Positions 52,774 to 62,344 of a DNA stretch of 64,000 bases are shown here, one piece after another (position 1 is the first letter of the stretch; every line of letters begins with the position of its first letter). Source of the DNA: G963663315 sp963665165 (GTDB lineage: Bacteria; Pseudomonadota; Gammaproteobacteria; Arenicellales; Poriferihabitantaceae). The notes beneath the pieces were generated by a model. It was given only the letters and a program-made list of their open reading frames with translations. It was not told the origin of the DNA and did not search any database. Location: positions 372,001 to 436,000 of the forward strand of contig OY761989.1 of assembly GCA_963665165.1 (NCBI GenBank). The letters run 5' to 3'. The translations under genes were made by a program, and so were the position numbers.

Positions 52774-53585
52774 TATGACTTCAGTCTCTCTTCTCTCCAG
52801 GCGAGCGCCGCCTTTAATCCTTCGCTGCGCAGGATACGGTTGAATTCCCGCCTCAATCCGGTTTCCGTCGTTTCGATCTCTATCGAAGTCTCCAGACCCA
52901 TCTCCAGGGCCTGGTTCATCCCCATGATTTCGTAGCTGCGGTTCAATGCCTGTTTGGTCAGCCTGACTGAATCCGGATCCATCATCGCGATTTCCCTGCC
53001 CAGGGCCAGACCACGAGCCAGCGCTTCTCCGGATGCGGCAATTTCATTGACAATGCCCAGTTGCAGCGCTTCAGCCGAAGTCATCCGGTCCTGGCCGGTC
53101 AGCAATACCTTTTTGGCCCGCTTTGGATTGGTATACCAGGGCAGCAGCAGCGCTACGATACTGCTGCCGAAACGCAGTTCCGGTTCTCCGAAAACACTGT
53201 CCGTGTCGCAAACCGTGAGATCACAGGCCAGGGCCAGTTCGAACCCGGCGGCAAGCACATAGCCATGCACCGCGGCGATGGTCGGTTTCGACAGGTTCCA
53301 GAAGCGCATGATCACATCGAGATCATATTGCAGCGCCTCGCGCCATTGTCGTTCACCCTGACGATTTGCCTCGATGCCTGCCTGCAAGTCGAAACCCGCA
53401 CAAAAGGCCCTGCCGTTGCCATTCAGGACTACCGAATAAACCTTTTCATCCTGTTCTGCCCGATCCAGCGCCACATTCAACTCATCCAGCATGGTCTTGT
53501 TGATTGCGTTGAGTTTGTCCGGCCGGTTCAGCGTGATCATCGCGACCGGTCCATGGCGGGCAAATTCAATGGTCTGGAATTTCAT
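52773..53585 (-). CDS. Enoyl-CoA hydratase/isomerase family protein
   Basis: Start ATG at 53585 (MKFQTIEFARHGPVAMITLN). The 270-residue crotonase-fold protein has RPDKLNAINKTMLDEL, GRAFCAGFDLQAGI (oxyanion hole) and HGYVLAAGFELALACDL, the second oxyanion region. The Glu normally used for hydration is placed at FGEPELRFGSSI. It could hydrate, isomerise or cleave acyl-CoA. Its TAA overlaps the ATG of the ADP-forming synthetase (TAATG). Confidence 0.88.
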   Translation of the reverse strand: MKFQTIEFARHGPVAMITLNRPDKLNAINKTMLDELNVALDRAEQDEKVYSVVLNGNGRAFCAGFDLQAGIEANRQGERQWREALQYDLDVIMRFWNLSKPTIAAVHGYVLAAGFELALACDLTVCDTDSVFGEPELRFGSSIVALLLPWYTNPKRAKKVLLTGQDRMTSAEALQLGIVNEIAASGEALARGLALGREIAMMDPDSVRLTKQALNRSYEIMGMNQALEMGLETSIEIETTETGLRREFNRILRSEGLKAALAWREERLKS

Positions 53586-53595
53586 CCGAAATTCA

Positions 53596-54396
53596 TTAAT
53601 CCAGGATGGATACGCGATCTCCGGTACGGACCACGCCGGTGGTTTCGGGAACCAGATTGATGCCGAAATAAACTTCACCGTCTTTCCGGCGACGGTAGCT
53701 CGACAGGGTATGAATCGGTTCCGGTCCCGACAACACGCCGGTCTGCTGGTTTACGGTCGGTACGGAACAGCGCGCGCAGGCCTGTGTCACCCGCAAGCGA
53801 ACCTCACCGACCGTGATCTTTTTCCAGTTGTCTTCAGCCAGCGGCCCGCATCCACTGACTACAATGTTGGGCCGGAAGCGATCCATTCCGACCGGATTTT
53901 CCAATCGCGCATTGAGGTCGTCCAGTGAACCCCGGGAAAGCAGCAACAGGGGAAACGCATCCGCGAACCGGGTGTGTTCCCCCGCCTTCGATAGTTCCGG
54001 GTCGCATAGCCTGATTTCATCGTCGGGGAACGAGACCAGCCTGCAATCAACGCCGAGCGCCTGGCTCAGCCATTCACTGGTCTGAGCGTCGTGCTCCAAT
54101 GCCTGTACCGGATCTCCCCATACCTGTGTGTTCATTCTTTTGCCGCCGCCTTTTTCAACCGGAGCGACCGTGTGCGGTTCCATGCCGAAGGAAGACAGCG
54201 TCAGCTGGCCATTATCGACCCTGGTCTCGACCAGCGCCATTTGTGGATAATTGCGTTGAGTCATGAAGGCGCCGTCGGGGCGGGTCACCATCCACTGGCG
54301 GTCATACTCGAACCCGGCTTCATTCAGTTGCGCCGAATCGAGCGAAATCCCGGCAAGGGACTTGACCGGATAAACATGAATTTCGGATATGTACAT
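53596..54396 (-). CDS. MOSC-domain protein (YcbX/mARC-like)
   Basis: Start ATG at 54396 (MYISEIHVYPVKSLAGISLD), giving 266 residues: a MOSC N-terminal beta barrel and a MOSC domain with the Mo-sulfur Cys in CARCSVPTVNQQTG. FRPNIVVSGCGPLAEDNWKK is the family segment. Relatives bind molybdenum cofactor and reduce N-hydroxylated compounds. No ferredoxin domain is fused at the C-terminus, so electrons must come from a separate partner. Confidence 0.9.
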   Translation of the reverse strand: MYISEIHVYPVKSLAGISLDSAQLNEAGFEYDRQWMVTRPDGAFMTQRNYPQMALVETRVDNGQLTLSSFGMEPHTVAPVEKGGGKRMNTQVWGDPVQALEHDAQTSEWLSQALGVDCRLVSFPDDEIRLCDPELSKAGEHTRFADAFPLLLLSRGSLDDLNARLENPVGMDRFRPNIVVSGCGPLAEDNWKKITVGEVRLRVTQACARCSVPTVNQQTGVLSGPEPIHTLSSYRRRKDGEVYFGINLVPETTGVVRTGDRVSILD

Positions 54397-54507
54397 GATT
54401 GCGGGAGCGGGGAGCTGCCTTATAATTTGCGATGTGAACATCAACACCACTACAGGGGATGTATTGTCGCAGTTAATCGCCGTCGATACTACCGGAAACC
54501 GGCGCCA

Positions 54508-55779
54508 ATGACGATCTGGCTTGGACTGGGTTCCAATCTCGGGAATCGCCGGGAAAATCTCGAAAGGGCGATTGACCGCCTGCAATCCCGCGGGTTTGAA
54601 TTATCGAAAATCTCGGCGCTGGTGGAAACCCCGGCATGGTTGCCGGACCGGGCCGAACCGTCCTGGAACAAGCCCTATCTGAACTGCGTCATAGCGGGCC
54701 AGGCCAGGTGGAGTCCCGCGCAGGGATTGAACATGATCCGGGAAATCGAGCGTCAGCTTGGCCGACAGCCCGCACGGCGCTGGGCGCCGCGCCCGATTGA
54801 TATCGACATCCTGCTGTGGCGGGGGCTGACTCTGGATACCCAGGAGTTGACCATCCCCCATTACGCCATGGCCGAACGCCCTTTTGTCTTGACCCCGCTC
54901 ATGCATCTGCAACCGGATTTAATCATACCGGGCCAACGGGAGACGGTTTTCGAACTGTGCCGGAAGGTCCGGCCGGTACCGTTATGGATGGGAATTCTGA
55001 ACATCACCCCGGATTCATTTTCCGATGGCGGGAAATGGGCGGACAAGGGGGCGCTCGACAACCGGATCGAAGACTTTATCGAACAGCATGTCCAGATTAT
55101 CGATATCGGCGCCGAATCCACCCGGCCCGGCGCTGCCCCGGTATCCGCAGACGAAGAATGGCGGCGGCTGGAACCGGTGTTGACTGCGCTTGACCGGAGA
55201 TTGTGCGGTTTGCGGATTCGACCGGCCATTTCCGTCGATAGCCGGCACTGGCAGACCCTGGAAAAAGCGATTGATTGCGGAGCGCAAATCATCAACGACG
55301 TGACCGGCCTCCGGAATCCGGATATCCTGGCGCTGGCAAGACAAAGCCAGTGCCAGGTGGTGGCGATGCACAGCGTCACCATCCCCGCCGACCCCGCCGC
55401 AACATTGCCCGCCGGTCAGGGCGCAGTCAGCCAGTTGCAGGATTGGATTGATCGCAGAATGGATCAGTGGCTGGACGCGGGGATCGATTTGAACAAGGTG
55501 ATATTCGATCCGGGAATCGGCTTTGGCAAAACCGCTGGCCAGTCAATCGAATTGTTGCAGGGCTGCATGAGTTTCAAACAGACCGGGCTGCGCCTGCTGG
55601 TTGGCCATTCGCGCAAATCGTTTATCGGCGGTTTTTCCGATCAGCCTTTCGCCAGCCGCGATCCCGAAACCCTGGGAATTTCCCTGGCGCTATGCCAGAA
55701 GGGGGTCGATATCATTCGCGTCCACGACCCCGTCCTCCATGTCCGCGCCTGGCGCGCCTGGTCCCACATGTCAACCTGA
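54508..55779 (+). CDS. folKP: Fused HPPK-DHPS, folate biosynthesis
   Basis: Start ATG at 54508 (MTIWLGLGSNLGNRRENLER). The 423-residue protein joins 6-hydroxymethyl-dihydropterin pyrophosphokinase (residues 1-160; RWAPRPIDIDILLW is the HPPK signature) to dihydropteroate synthase (from about 165; MGILNITPDSFSDGG, DIGAESTRPGAAP, INDVTGLRNPD, and GHSRKSFIGG). Fusions are usual in eukaryotes and seen in some bacteria such as Francisella. The two normally separate genes are thus joined. Its stop lies inside a 23-base direct repeat. Confidence 0.94.
   Translation: MTIWLGLGSNLGNRRENLERAIDRLQSRGFELSKISALVETPAWLPDRAEPSWNKPYLNCVIAGQARWSPAQGLNMIREIERQLGRQPARRWAPRPIDIDILLWRGLTLDTQELTIPHYAMAERPFVLTPLMHLQPDLIIPGQRETVFELCRKVRPVPLWMGILNITPDSFSDGGKWADKGALDNRIEDFIEQHVQIIDIGAESTRPGAAPVSADEEWRRLEPVLTALDRRLCGLRIRPAISVDSRHWQTLEKAIDCGAQIINDVTGLRNPDILALARQSQCQVVAMHSVTIPADPAATLPAGQGAVSQLQDWIDRRMDQWLDAGIDLNKVIFDPGIGFGKTAGQSIELLQGCMSFKQTGLRLLVGHSRKSFIGGFSDQPFASRDPETLGISLALCQKGVDIIRVHDPVLHVRAWRAWSHMST
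55757..55779 (+). repeat. 23-bp direct repeat, left copy
   Basis: The 23 bases at 55757-55779, which include the folKP stop, recur at 58008-58030, where they include the dctM stop on the other strand. The pair encloses the decayed stretch between them. Confidence 0.85.
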
Positions 55780-56128
55780 CGGGCCAGACGCCATGTCGCC
55801 CGACCTGATCGCACTGGTCCTGTTCGCAGCGGTTCTGCACGCGGGCTGGAACGCTCTGGCGAAATCCGGCGGCTCGCCGCTCTACAGTATCGCGGCCTAC
55901 CGTCTGGTTTCCGCCACCGCAAGCCTGTGCCTGGTCTGGTGGGCGCCCCTGCCGCCTGCCGGGGCCTGGCCTTTTCTCGCCGCATCCGTATTGATACACA
56001 CGGTGTATTATTTCACCCTGGCCCAGGCATACCGAAGCGGCGACTTGTCGCTGGTGTGCACCCGCTCTTCATGGCCCTTGGGGCATCACTTCCGGCGGCC
56101 GGTTCTGATCGCCGCTACCATCGCCGAC

Positions 56129-56445
56129 GGCGCCGGGGTGAGGACGGTGGAAAACAGTTTGTCCTACATCCTCTGGTTGTTCGCCGGTGAGGCGCTGCCC
56201 GGGGCTCTTCATGGCGGCACATGTGGCGTCATCCGGAACCGCGCCCGGGTACTGGTTGGCGGACTGGCCTCTACCGCCGCCTACGGCCTCGTCATCCACG
56301 CGATGAGTATCGGGCCCATGGCGCTTGTCATCGCCGGGAAACCAGCGTGATCTTTGCCGTTCGTTGCTGCTGAAGGAACCCTTCGGCCGTCAACGCATCA
56401 TCGCGCCTGCTGGTGGCGATCATCGTCATCCGTTACCATGCCTGA
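56129..56445 (+). repeat. Degenerate copy A of the transporter 3' region
   Basis: Shares two perfect blocks with copy B: 71 bases (56129-56199 = 56668-56738) and 81 bases (56233-56313 = 56829-56909). Between and after them copy A lacks many short stretches, so it is 317 bases against 396. Confidence 0.85.
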
Positions 56446-56667
56446 TTCATGAGAGTTTCCTACCAGGGAAGCCGATTCAGTGTTACGCCGTCGATATCCT
56501 TCCTGACCTCGTCCTCCATGTCCGCCCTGGCGCGCTAGGTCTCGCGCGATACCAGCCTCATGGCCCTTGCCCTGTTCGGCGGACATCGCCTGCGAGGTTC
56601 ACTTCCGGCCTTGCTCGGCTGCCGGGAGTGGCCACCGCGGTTCTGATCGCCGCCTATTGATCGCCGC

Positions 56668-57063
56668 GGCGCCGGGGTGAGGACGGTGGAAAACAGTTTG
56701 TCCTACATCCTCTGGTTGTTCGCCGGTGAGGCGCTGCCGATCTGCTTGTGGCTCTTCATGACACAGCGGCACATGTGGCTTGGGTATGTCATCCTGTTAA
56801 TCGGTTGAGTATTGTATGTATCCAGTTGCCGGAACCGCGCCCGGGTACTGGTTGGCGGACTGGCCTCTACCGCCGCCTACGGCCTCGTCATCCACGCGAT
56901 GAGTATCGGACCCATGGCGCTGGTGTCATCGCTGCGGGAAACCAGCGTGATCTTTGCCGCATTGATCGGAACGTTGCTGCTGAAGGAACCCTTCGGCCGT
57001 CAACGCATCATCGCAGCCTGCCTGGTGGCGCTCGGCATCATCGTCATCCGTTACCATGCCTGA
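56668..57063 (+). repeat. Copy B of the transporter 3' region
   Basis: The fuller copy, ending in an intact transporter C-terminus and stop. Just upstream (about 56487-56535) lies a degraded copy of the folKP 3' end (GTCGATATC, then CGTCCTCCATGTCCGC), suggesting the duplicated unit began inside folKP. Confidence 0.8.
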
Positions 57064-57129
57064 TTGATTTCTCCGTTTGTTTCACGATGAACGGTCTGCC
57101 ACAGTTCATCCAGTCGCGCGCGTGCGGAC

Positions 57130-57881
57130 TCAAGCATCCGGGAAGATACTCGTTTGAACCTCCGGCTTTTCAGGATTGAAGTTTATCCATAACGACTCCT
57201 GCCTGCTGCTTTTCGATGAATTACATAATTTGGACGGATCCGTTTCCACCCGTCAAACAATCATAAAGCGGTGTTTACCCGGAGATGACCGCTCTGCCCC
57301 GAATGGCGCGGAGTACATCAGCGAGCTCAATGTGTTCCCCGTCGGTCATTTCACTTCCATAAGCGGGTATCGTTGCGGTCGTGGACATAAGGAGGGTCCA
57401 GATAAAACAGCCGGTATCATATCGCTCGATGATTTCCAGGGCCGGAGCATTTTCAATTTGCACTCTTTGCAGCCTCTGCACAATCTCCGGCAGACCATCA
57501 ATACCCCCCAGCCAGCGAGAGACGGCTCCAGCCATGCCCGCGCGAGAGTGAGAACACACGCCCACCGCCCTTCGGAACTCGTTTGAGCCACCGGTGCGTG
57601 TTTGTCTGGCTCTTACATAGAATCTTCTGAGCCCTTTCCAATTTGGTCAGTGAGGGCGGCACGCCTTCATCAGTTCTTCGCAGACTGATCGCCTTGGTGA
57701 GTTTCGCCTGGTTTCTCAGCGTCTCGAAAAAATTGACCAGTTCGGAGTCGATATCCCTGACTCGGTTTTCGTTAAGCAAAATCGCCGCCGACCCGCCAAA
57801 CACATCAGAAATGAACGGAGTCTTCCGGCAGATTTGAAATCAAGGTGAGAGTATTTTCCGCCATACCATCCAGGCAATCAT
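57130..57881 (-). pseudogene. Frameshifted D12-class adenine-specific DNA methyltransferase
   Basis: Pieces of one methylase can be read in order on the minus strand but in different frames: WYGGKYSHLDF near 57860, DVFGGSAAILLNENRVRDI and SELVNFFETLRNQ (57660-57805), WLGGIDGLPEIVQRLQ then LDPPYVHDRNDTRLWK (catalytic DPPY motif, about 57350-57405), EMTDGEHIELADVLRAI, then LFDGWKRIRPNYVIHRKAAG and the tail ending IFPDA at 57130. Several frameshifts make it non-functional. The type is common in phages and plasmids, so it is probably a relic of a mobile element. Confidence 0.82.
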
Positions 57882-58007
57882 TTTTTTACGCCGTTGCCGC
57901 GCGTTCTTGACGACCCTCCGATGCGCTGTTTGTCATGGCTGGATGGATTGAAGAGGATAAACCACTTCCTGTTGACTGGCAATGGCGCAGGCTGTATTTC
58001 GGTTTCT

Positions 58008-58030
58008 CCTGGTCCCACATGTCAACCTGA
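58008..58030 (+). repeat. 23-bp direct repeat, right copy
   Basis: Identical to 55757-55779. It covers the stop of dctM on the minus strand. The 126 bases between the methylase relic and this copy show no gene. Confidence 0.85.
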
Positions 58031-59335
58031 TGGGCGGAACAGCATGTTTTCGGGTAGCCAGGTGGCGGTTTCCGGGATAAAGATCAAAATGAACACCATC
58101 AGCACCATGATGCCGAACATCGGCAGGGCCGCCTGTGCGATTGTCCCCATTTCGTGTCCGGTCATGCCTTGCAGGACGAACAGGTTAAACCCGATTGGCG
58201 GTGTAATCTGGGCCATCTCGACGACTACGACAATAAAAATACCGAACCAGACCACATCAATGCCAGCCTGGCGAACCATCGGTTCGACAATCGCCATGGT
58301 CAGCACGACCGAGGAGATGCCGTCGAGGAAGCAGCCAATGATGATGTAGAATACCAGCAGCATCATCAACAACTCGAAACGGCTCAGATTCAATGAGCCG
58401 ATCCATTCGGCCAGATCGCGCGGCAGGCCGGTAAAGCCCATCGACAACGACAGAAACGCGGCGCCAGCCAGGATCAGGGCGATCATGGCCGAAGTGCGGG
58501 TGGCGCCCATCAGGCTTTCGCTGAATGCCGACCAGTTCAGGGAGCCTTGACTGGCAGCCAGCAGCAATGCGCCGATGACCCCGAAAGCGGCCGCTTCGGT
58601 CGCGGTGGCAAACCCCAGGTACATGGAGCCGATAACCAGTCCGACCAGCAGGATCAACGGGATCAGGAAGCGGGAGTTCCTGATTTTCTCGGCCAGCCGC
58701 AGGGGTTGTTCGACTTCAGGGTGAAATTGCCGGTTGAAGACGGCCCGCAGCGCGGTATATGCCATGAACAGGCCAGCCAGTACCAGCCCCGGCAGGATTC
58801 CGGCGATAAACAATTTTGAAATGGATTCGTTGATCGTTACCCCGTAGACGATCAGGATCAGTGAGGGCGGTATCATCAGGCCCAGAGTAGCAGCTCCGGC
58901 CAGCGTCCCGAGAATCATATTCTCCGGGTAGTCGCGGCGGCGCAATTCGGGTATCGACATTTTGCCGACCGTGGTCAGGGTGGCGGCGGAGGATCCCGAG
59001 ACGGCGGCGAACACGGCGCAGCCAACGATATTGGTATGCAGCAAGCCGCCGGGCAGTCCTCTCAACCAGGGCGCGAGTCCCTGGAACATGTCTTTCGACA
59101 GGCGTGTCCGGAACAGAATTTCCCCCATCCAGATAAACAGCGGCAGCGCAGTCAGGGACCATGAGGATGAAGCGGTCCAGATGGTCGTGATCATGCTGTC
59201 TCCGGTCGGCCGGTCGGTAAACAACTCCATACCGGCAAAAGCGGCGCCGAGCAACGCCAGACCGACCCAGACACCGCTGCCCAGCAGGACAAGCAGAACA
59301 AACAGGAATACGACGATCAGTCCAAGCTGTTCCAT
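58022..59335 (-). CDS. dctM: TRAP transporter large permease (DctM)
   Basis: A 437-residue membrane protein with about twelve helices. FAAVSGSSAATLTTVGKMSI and AGAATLGLMIPPSLILIVYG are DctM signatures, as is EMAQITPPIGFNLFVLQGMTG late in the protein. It carries solute across the inner membrane using a Na+ gradient, fed by the periplasmic DctP. It follows dctQ by 17 bases. Confidence 0.95.
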   Translation of the reverse strand: MEQLGLIVVFLFVLLVLLGSGVWVGLALLGAAFAGMELFTDRPTGDSMITTIWTASSSWSLTALPLFIWMGEILFRTRLSKDMFQGLAPWLRGLPGGLLHTNIVGCAVFAAVSGSSAATLTTVGKMSIPELRRRDYPENMILGTLAGAATLGLMIPPSLILIVYGVTINESISKLFIAGILPGLVLAGLFMAYTALRAVFNRQFHPEVEQPLRLAEKIRNSRFLIPLILLVGLVIGSMYLGFATATEAAAFGVIGALLLAASQGSLNWSAFSESLMGATRTSAMIALILAGAAFLSLSMGFTGLPRDLAEWIGSLNLSRFELLMMLLVFYIIIGCFLDGISSVVLTMAIVEPMVRQAGIDVVWFGIFIVVVVEMAQITPPIGFNLFVLQGMTGHEMGTIAQAALPMFGIMVLMVFILIFIPETATWLPENMLFRPSG

Positions 59336-59352
59336 GAGGTCATGTCGCCATG

Positions 59353-59907
59353 TTATTGCACGGCCTCCATTTTGATGCCGTGGTCACGGGTAAGGATCAA
59401 ACGCGCCAGATGATCCATGATTGCGACAGCCAGTAAAATCGTGCCTGCGGCCATGGCCAGTTGCGGTATCCACAACGGAGTGGCGTCCTGTCCCTGGCTG
59501 ATATCGTGCAACCGGTATGACCAGTAAACCGCCCTGACCGCATACCAGGCAAAATAGCAGCCCAGGGCCGAGGCGACGGCAAAACACCAGATCTCGACAT
59601 AATGACGATAAGGACCCAGCGCCGACAGTAACAGGTTGACGCGGACATGGGCGCCGCGGTTGAAAGCGTGAGCGAAAGCGAGAAAGGACGCCGCCGCCAT
59701 GCAATATCCGGCATAGTCGGTTGAACCCGGAAAAACCATTCCGCTCCAGCGCGCGGCCATTTGCAGTACGATGATGACCAGAAGGGCGATCAGGAAAATC
59801 GCGGCAAGAACAGCGCTGCAGAAGTAGAGGCCATCCAGAAACCGGAACAGGCTTCCGGCAAGGCGCCCGGGGCGTTGCGTGGTTTCGGCTAGAGGGTCAC
59901 CCGCCAT
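59353..59907 (-). CDS. dctQ: TRAP transporter small permease (DctQ)
   Basis: A 184-residue protein with four membrane helices (about residues 24-52, 64-84, 104-128, 148-168). VIVLQMAARWSGMVFPGSTD and YCMAAASFLAFAHAFNRGAH are the DctQ pattern. It forms the small subunit that complexes with DctM. It lies between dctP and dctM. Confidence 0.92.
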   Translation of the reverse strand: MAGDPLAETTQRPGRLAGSLFRFLDGLYFCSAVLAAIFLIALLVIIVLQMAARWSGMVFPGSTDYAGYCMAAASFLAFAHAFNRGAHVRVNLLLSALGPYRHYVEIWCFAVASALGCYFAWYAVRAVYWSYRLHDISQGQDATPLWIPQLAMAAGTILLAVAIMDHLARLILTRDHGIKMEAVQ

Positions 59908-59925
59908 CGGGGGCAGTGACGGTGG

Positions 59926-60900
59926 CTACCGGGCGGCTTTGAAGGCGTCCACGATGGCCTGGCCTTCAGCGCCCGCGGCCTCCAGCCACTCGGCGGTGAT
60001 GGTTTTGCCGATGTCCTGCAGGCCAGCGCGCAACCGGTCGCCGGGTTCTTCGACTTTCATGCCGCCTGCGCGTAACCCGTTCAGTGTGAAAGTGGTATAT
60101 TCAACCGCCCGCCAGTAACCGGCGTAAGCGGCCAGCTCGCTGCAACCGCGCACTACATTCCGGGTTGTTTCATCCAGACCGTTCCAGGCGTCCCGGTTGG
60201 CGAAAACCGAGTTGCGGGGCAGCCAGGAATCCACCGCGTAAAAATGAGTCAGGTGTTCCCAGACCTTGCGGTCATAACCGGTGGCGGCTGAGGAAACGAA
60301 GCTTTCGGCAACTCCGGTGGCCAGGGCCTGGTTCAATTCGGCCGCCTCGACCTGTACCGGCAACATCCCGGCCAGTTCAGCCAGACGGGCGGTTGTGGAA
60401 TTGTAGGAACGGAATTTCAGCCCTCTGGTATCGTCAAGAGAGTGGATCGCCCGGTTGAAATACAGTCCTTGCGGAGGCCATGGCACTGAATACAGCAGTA
60501 TCAGGTTTTGCCGGGCCAACAGCTTTTCCAGGGTGGGCCGGGATGCGGCCCAGAGCTTTTCAGCCTGCTCGAAAGAAGGCGCCAGAAACGGGATCGAGTC
60601 CACGCCAAAAAGCGGATTTTCGTTTTGATGGGCGGATAACAGTCGTTCTCCGATAGGCGCCTGGCCGGTTTGCACCGCGCGCTTGATCTCATTGCCCTTG
60701 AACAGTGACCCGGAGGGGTGGGTTACGATTTCCAGGGCGCCGCCGGTGCCGACGGTCACGCAACTGGCGAACTGCGCCCCGGTTTGGGAATGAAAGTTGG
60801 TTGCCGAATAAGCCATCGGCATATCCCATTTTTCGGCGGCGGCGCTGGTCGCCAGTCCGATTGCCAGCGTGAACGCTGACAGCGCTTGTTTGAGATTCAT
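59926..60900 (-). CDS. dctP: TRAP transporter solute-binding protein (DctP)
   Basis: A 324-residue periplasmic binding protein with signal peptide MNLKQALSAFTLAIGLATSA (cleavage near AAAEK). The Arg that binds the substrate carboxylate is expected in LDDTRGLKFRSYNST, as in other DctP proteins. It delivers an organic acid-like solute to DctQM. The ligand is unknown. It starts the operon, 25 bases downstream of apaG's stop. Confidence 0.93.
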   Translation of the reverse strand: MNLKQALSAFTLAIGLATSAAAEKWDMPMAYSATNFHSQTGAQFASCVTVGTGGALEIVTHPSGSLFKGNEIKRAVQTGQAPIGERLLSAHQNENPLFGVDSIPFLAPSFEQAEKLWAASRPTLEKLLARQNLILLYSVPWPPQGLYFNRAIHSLDDTRGLKFRSYNSTTARLAELAGMLPVQVEAAELNQALATGVAESFVSSAATGYDRKVWEHLTHFYAVDSWLPRNSVFANRDAWNGLDETTRNVVRGCSELAAYAGYWRAVEYTTFTLNGLRAGGMKVEEPGDRLRAGLQDIGKTITAEWLEAAGAEGQAIVDAFKAAR

Positions 60901-60932
60901 CGGGCGCTCTCCGGTTCGGGCTTTATCGCCCG

Positions 60933-61310
60933 TTAATGGAATACCACTTCCGCAGACAGCGTGAAAACCGGAATCATCGCGTCAAACAGGTCGCCGTTTT
61001 CGTCCCGCATCCGGTAACTGCCGGTCATGGTGCCAACCGGGGTTTTCAGGATGGCCCCACTGGTATACTGAAAGCTTTCACCGGGTTTCAGGTTTGGATG
61101 TTCGCCAACCACCCCCGGCCCCCTGACCTCTTCGGTTTGTCCTTCGGAGTCTGTGATTATCCAGTGGCGGCTCAGCAGTTGGGCGCCAACCTGCCCGGTG
61201 TTTTCCATATTGACGGTATAGGCGAACACGTACTGGTTGTTTTCCGGGTGAGACTGGTCCCAGAGATATTGTGGAACGACAGTGATATGAATTTGTTGAT
61301 TATCTGACAT
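60933..61310 (-). CDS. apaG: ApaG protein
   Basis: A 125-residue all-beta protein. YVFAYTVNMENTGQVGAQLL, RHWIITDSEGQTEEVRGPGV and GEHPNLKPGESFQYTSGAIL plus GTMTGSYRM form the complete ApaG signature. Its fibronectin-like fold has been linked to diadenosine tetraphosphate control, without a proven reaction. It lacks its usual neighbours rsmA and apaH here. Confidence 0.95.
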   Translation of the reverse strand: MSDNQQIHITVVPQYLWDQSHPENNQYVFAYTVNMENTGQVGAQLLSRHWIITDSEGQTEEVRGPGVVGEHPNLKPGESFQYTSGAILKTPVGTMTGSYRMRDENGDLFDAMIPVFTLSAEVVFH

Positions 61311-61438
61311 GGGTGTCTGGCAAGGCTGATCAGGAATGATTATATACCCAATCAGCCTTTGAAAACAGTTCTATCCATGATTGCCTGTGCAAGATTTTCA
61401 ATATTTGTGGCCACCCTGCCGTATTCCCGGCTTTTATT

Positions 61439-62344
61439 TCAGGCCAGTGGCCGCAATGTCCGGATAATATCCTTTTGCACATTGATATAACCGTTGGATA
61501 CCATGGCGATATGAGGGCCGATCACCGCGTGCGCCGCGGGCAGGTGATGAAACGGGATTGCGGGGCAGGCATGGTGCTCAGCATGAAATGACATGTTCCA
61601 GCAAAGCCACCGCATCCCCCGGACAGTCAATGTCGTGCGTGTATTGTGCAACATGTCGGTGACGTGAGGGCACAGTGTATGTTCAGCCAGCAGGAACGCC
61701 CTCAGGAACGGCTGTCCGACCAGCATCGGCAAAATCCAGTATTGCAACAGGATGGTGGAGCCGGACAACAGGCTGAACGCAAACAACGAAACGTAGATAC
61801 TGATGAATATGCGCGCCTCGGTGACGATTCCAGGACGTTTGGCGTCATTCACAAAGTGTGCGTGATGGCGGCCCATGGCAAACAGGACCAGCGCTTTTGC
61901 CTGTCCCAGCCAGTAGTCTGCCCCGCTCAGGCGCCGAATGTATTGCGGCGCTGTCCGCGGCTTGTCAAAATCCAGTTCCGGATCCTTGCCGGCGATTTGC
62001 GTATGGCGATGGTGGGCCATGTGGAAGGCCTGGAAGTATTTTGGCGGCAGCGCCAGCGCCAGACCGCAGACCCAGCCCACAGCCTCATTCAGAAGCGGGG
62101 AGGCAAAAGCGGTTTTGTGTATGGTTTCATGCAGCGGGGCAAACAGGAAAGTCAGCAAAACGCCAAGGGCCAGGGTCAGCGCTCCCTGCGCCGCCCAATG
62201 GTCGCTGTCGGCCAGCAGTACAATGGTGACCGCGACCGCCAGGAAATGCTGTAATATCCGGAACAATCCAACCGCGTCGCTCTTTTGCATCAAGGGTTGC
62301 AGCGCGGCCCTGTCCAGCGGTGAGACGGCTTGTAATTTTGACAT
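61439..62344 (-). CDS. Membrane fatty-acid desaturase/hydroxylase-family protein
   Basis: A 301-residue di-iron membrane protein with the three His boxes: HETIH (near residue 73), HMAHHRH (near 108) and HAEHH (near 256), with about four membrane helices. It introduces a double bond or oxygen into an alkyl substrate. Which substrate (acyl lipid, carotenoid or other) is undetermined. It is divergent from the GTP cyclohydrolase gene. Confidence 0.9.
   Translation of the reverse strand: MSKLQAVSPLDRAALQPLMQKSDAVGLFRILQHFLAVAVTIVLLADSDHWAAQGALTLALGVLLTFLFAPLHETIHKTAFASPLLNEAVGWVCGLALALPPKYFQAFHMAHHRHTQIAGKDPELDFDKPRTAPQYIRRLSGADYWLGQAKALVLFAMGRHHAHFVNDAKRPGIVTEARIFISIYVSLFAFSLLSGSTILLQYWILPMLVGQPFLRAFLLAEHTLCPHVTDMLHNTRTTLTVRGMRWLCWNMSFHAEHHACPAIPFHHLPAAHAVIGPHIAMVSNGYINVQKDIIRTLRPLA

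Larger units (their letters stand above)
55793..57063 (+). pseudogene. Broken EamA-family transporter with internal duplication
   Basis: From ATG at 55793 about 88 residues read as a good EamA N-terminus (LIALVLFAAVLHAGWNALAK, then AYRLVSATASLCLVWW, ending YRSGDLSL). The frame then fails. The matching intact C-terminus (GGLASTAAYGLVIHAMSIGP to LGIIVIRYHA) is found only at 56853-57063. The middle contains a second, shortened copy of the same C-terminal region (56129-56445). No continuous frame joins the parts. Confidence 0.8.

Noticed and set aside
57051..57135. 28-codon frame after the methylase relic on the minus strand
   Set aside because: It overlaps the end of the broken transporter, has no recognised family and lies in a decayed region.
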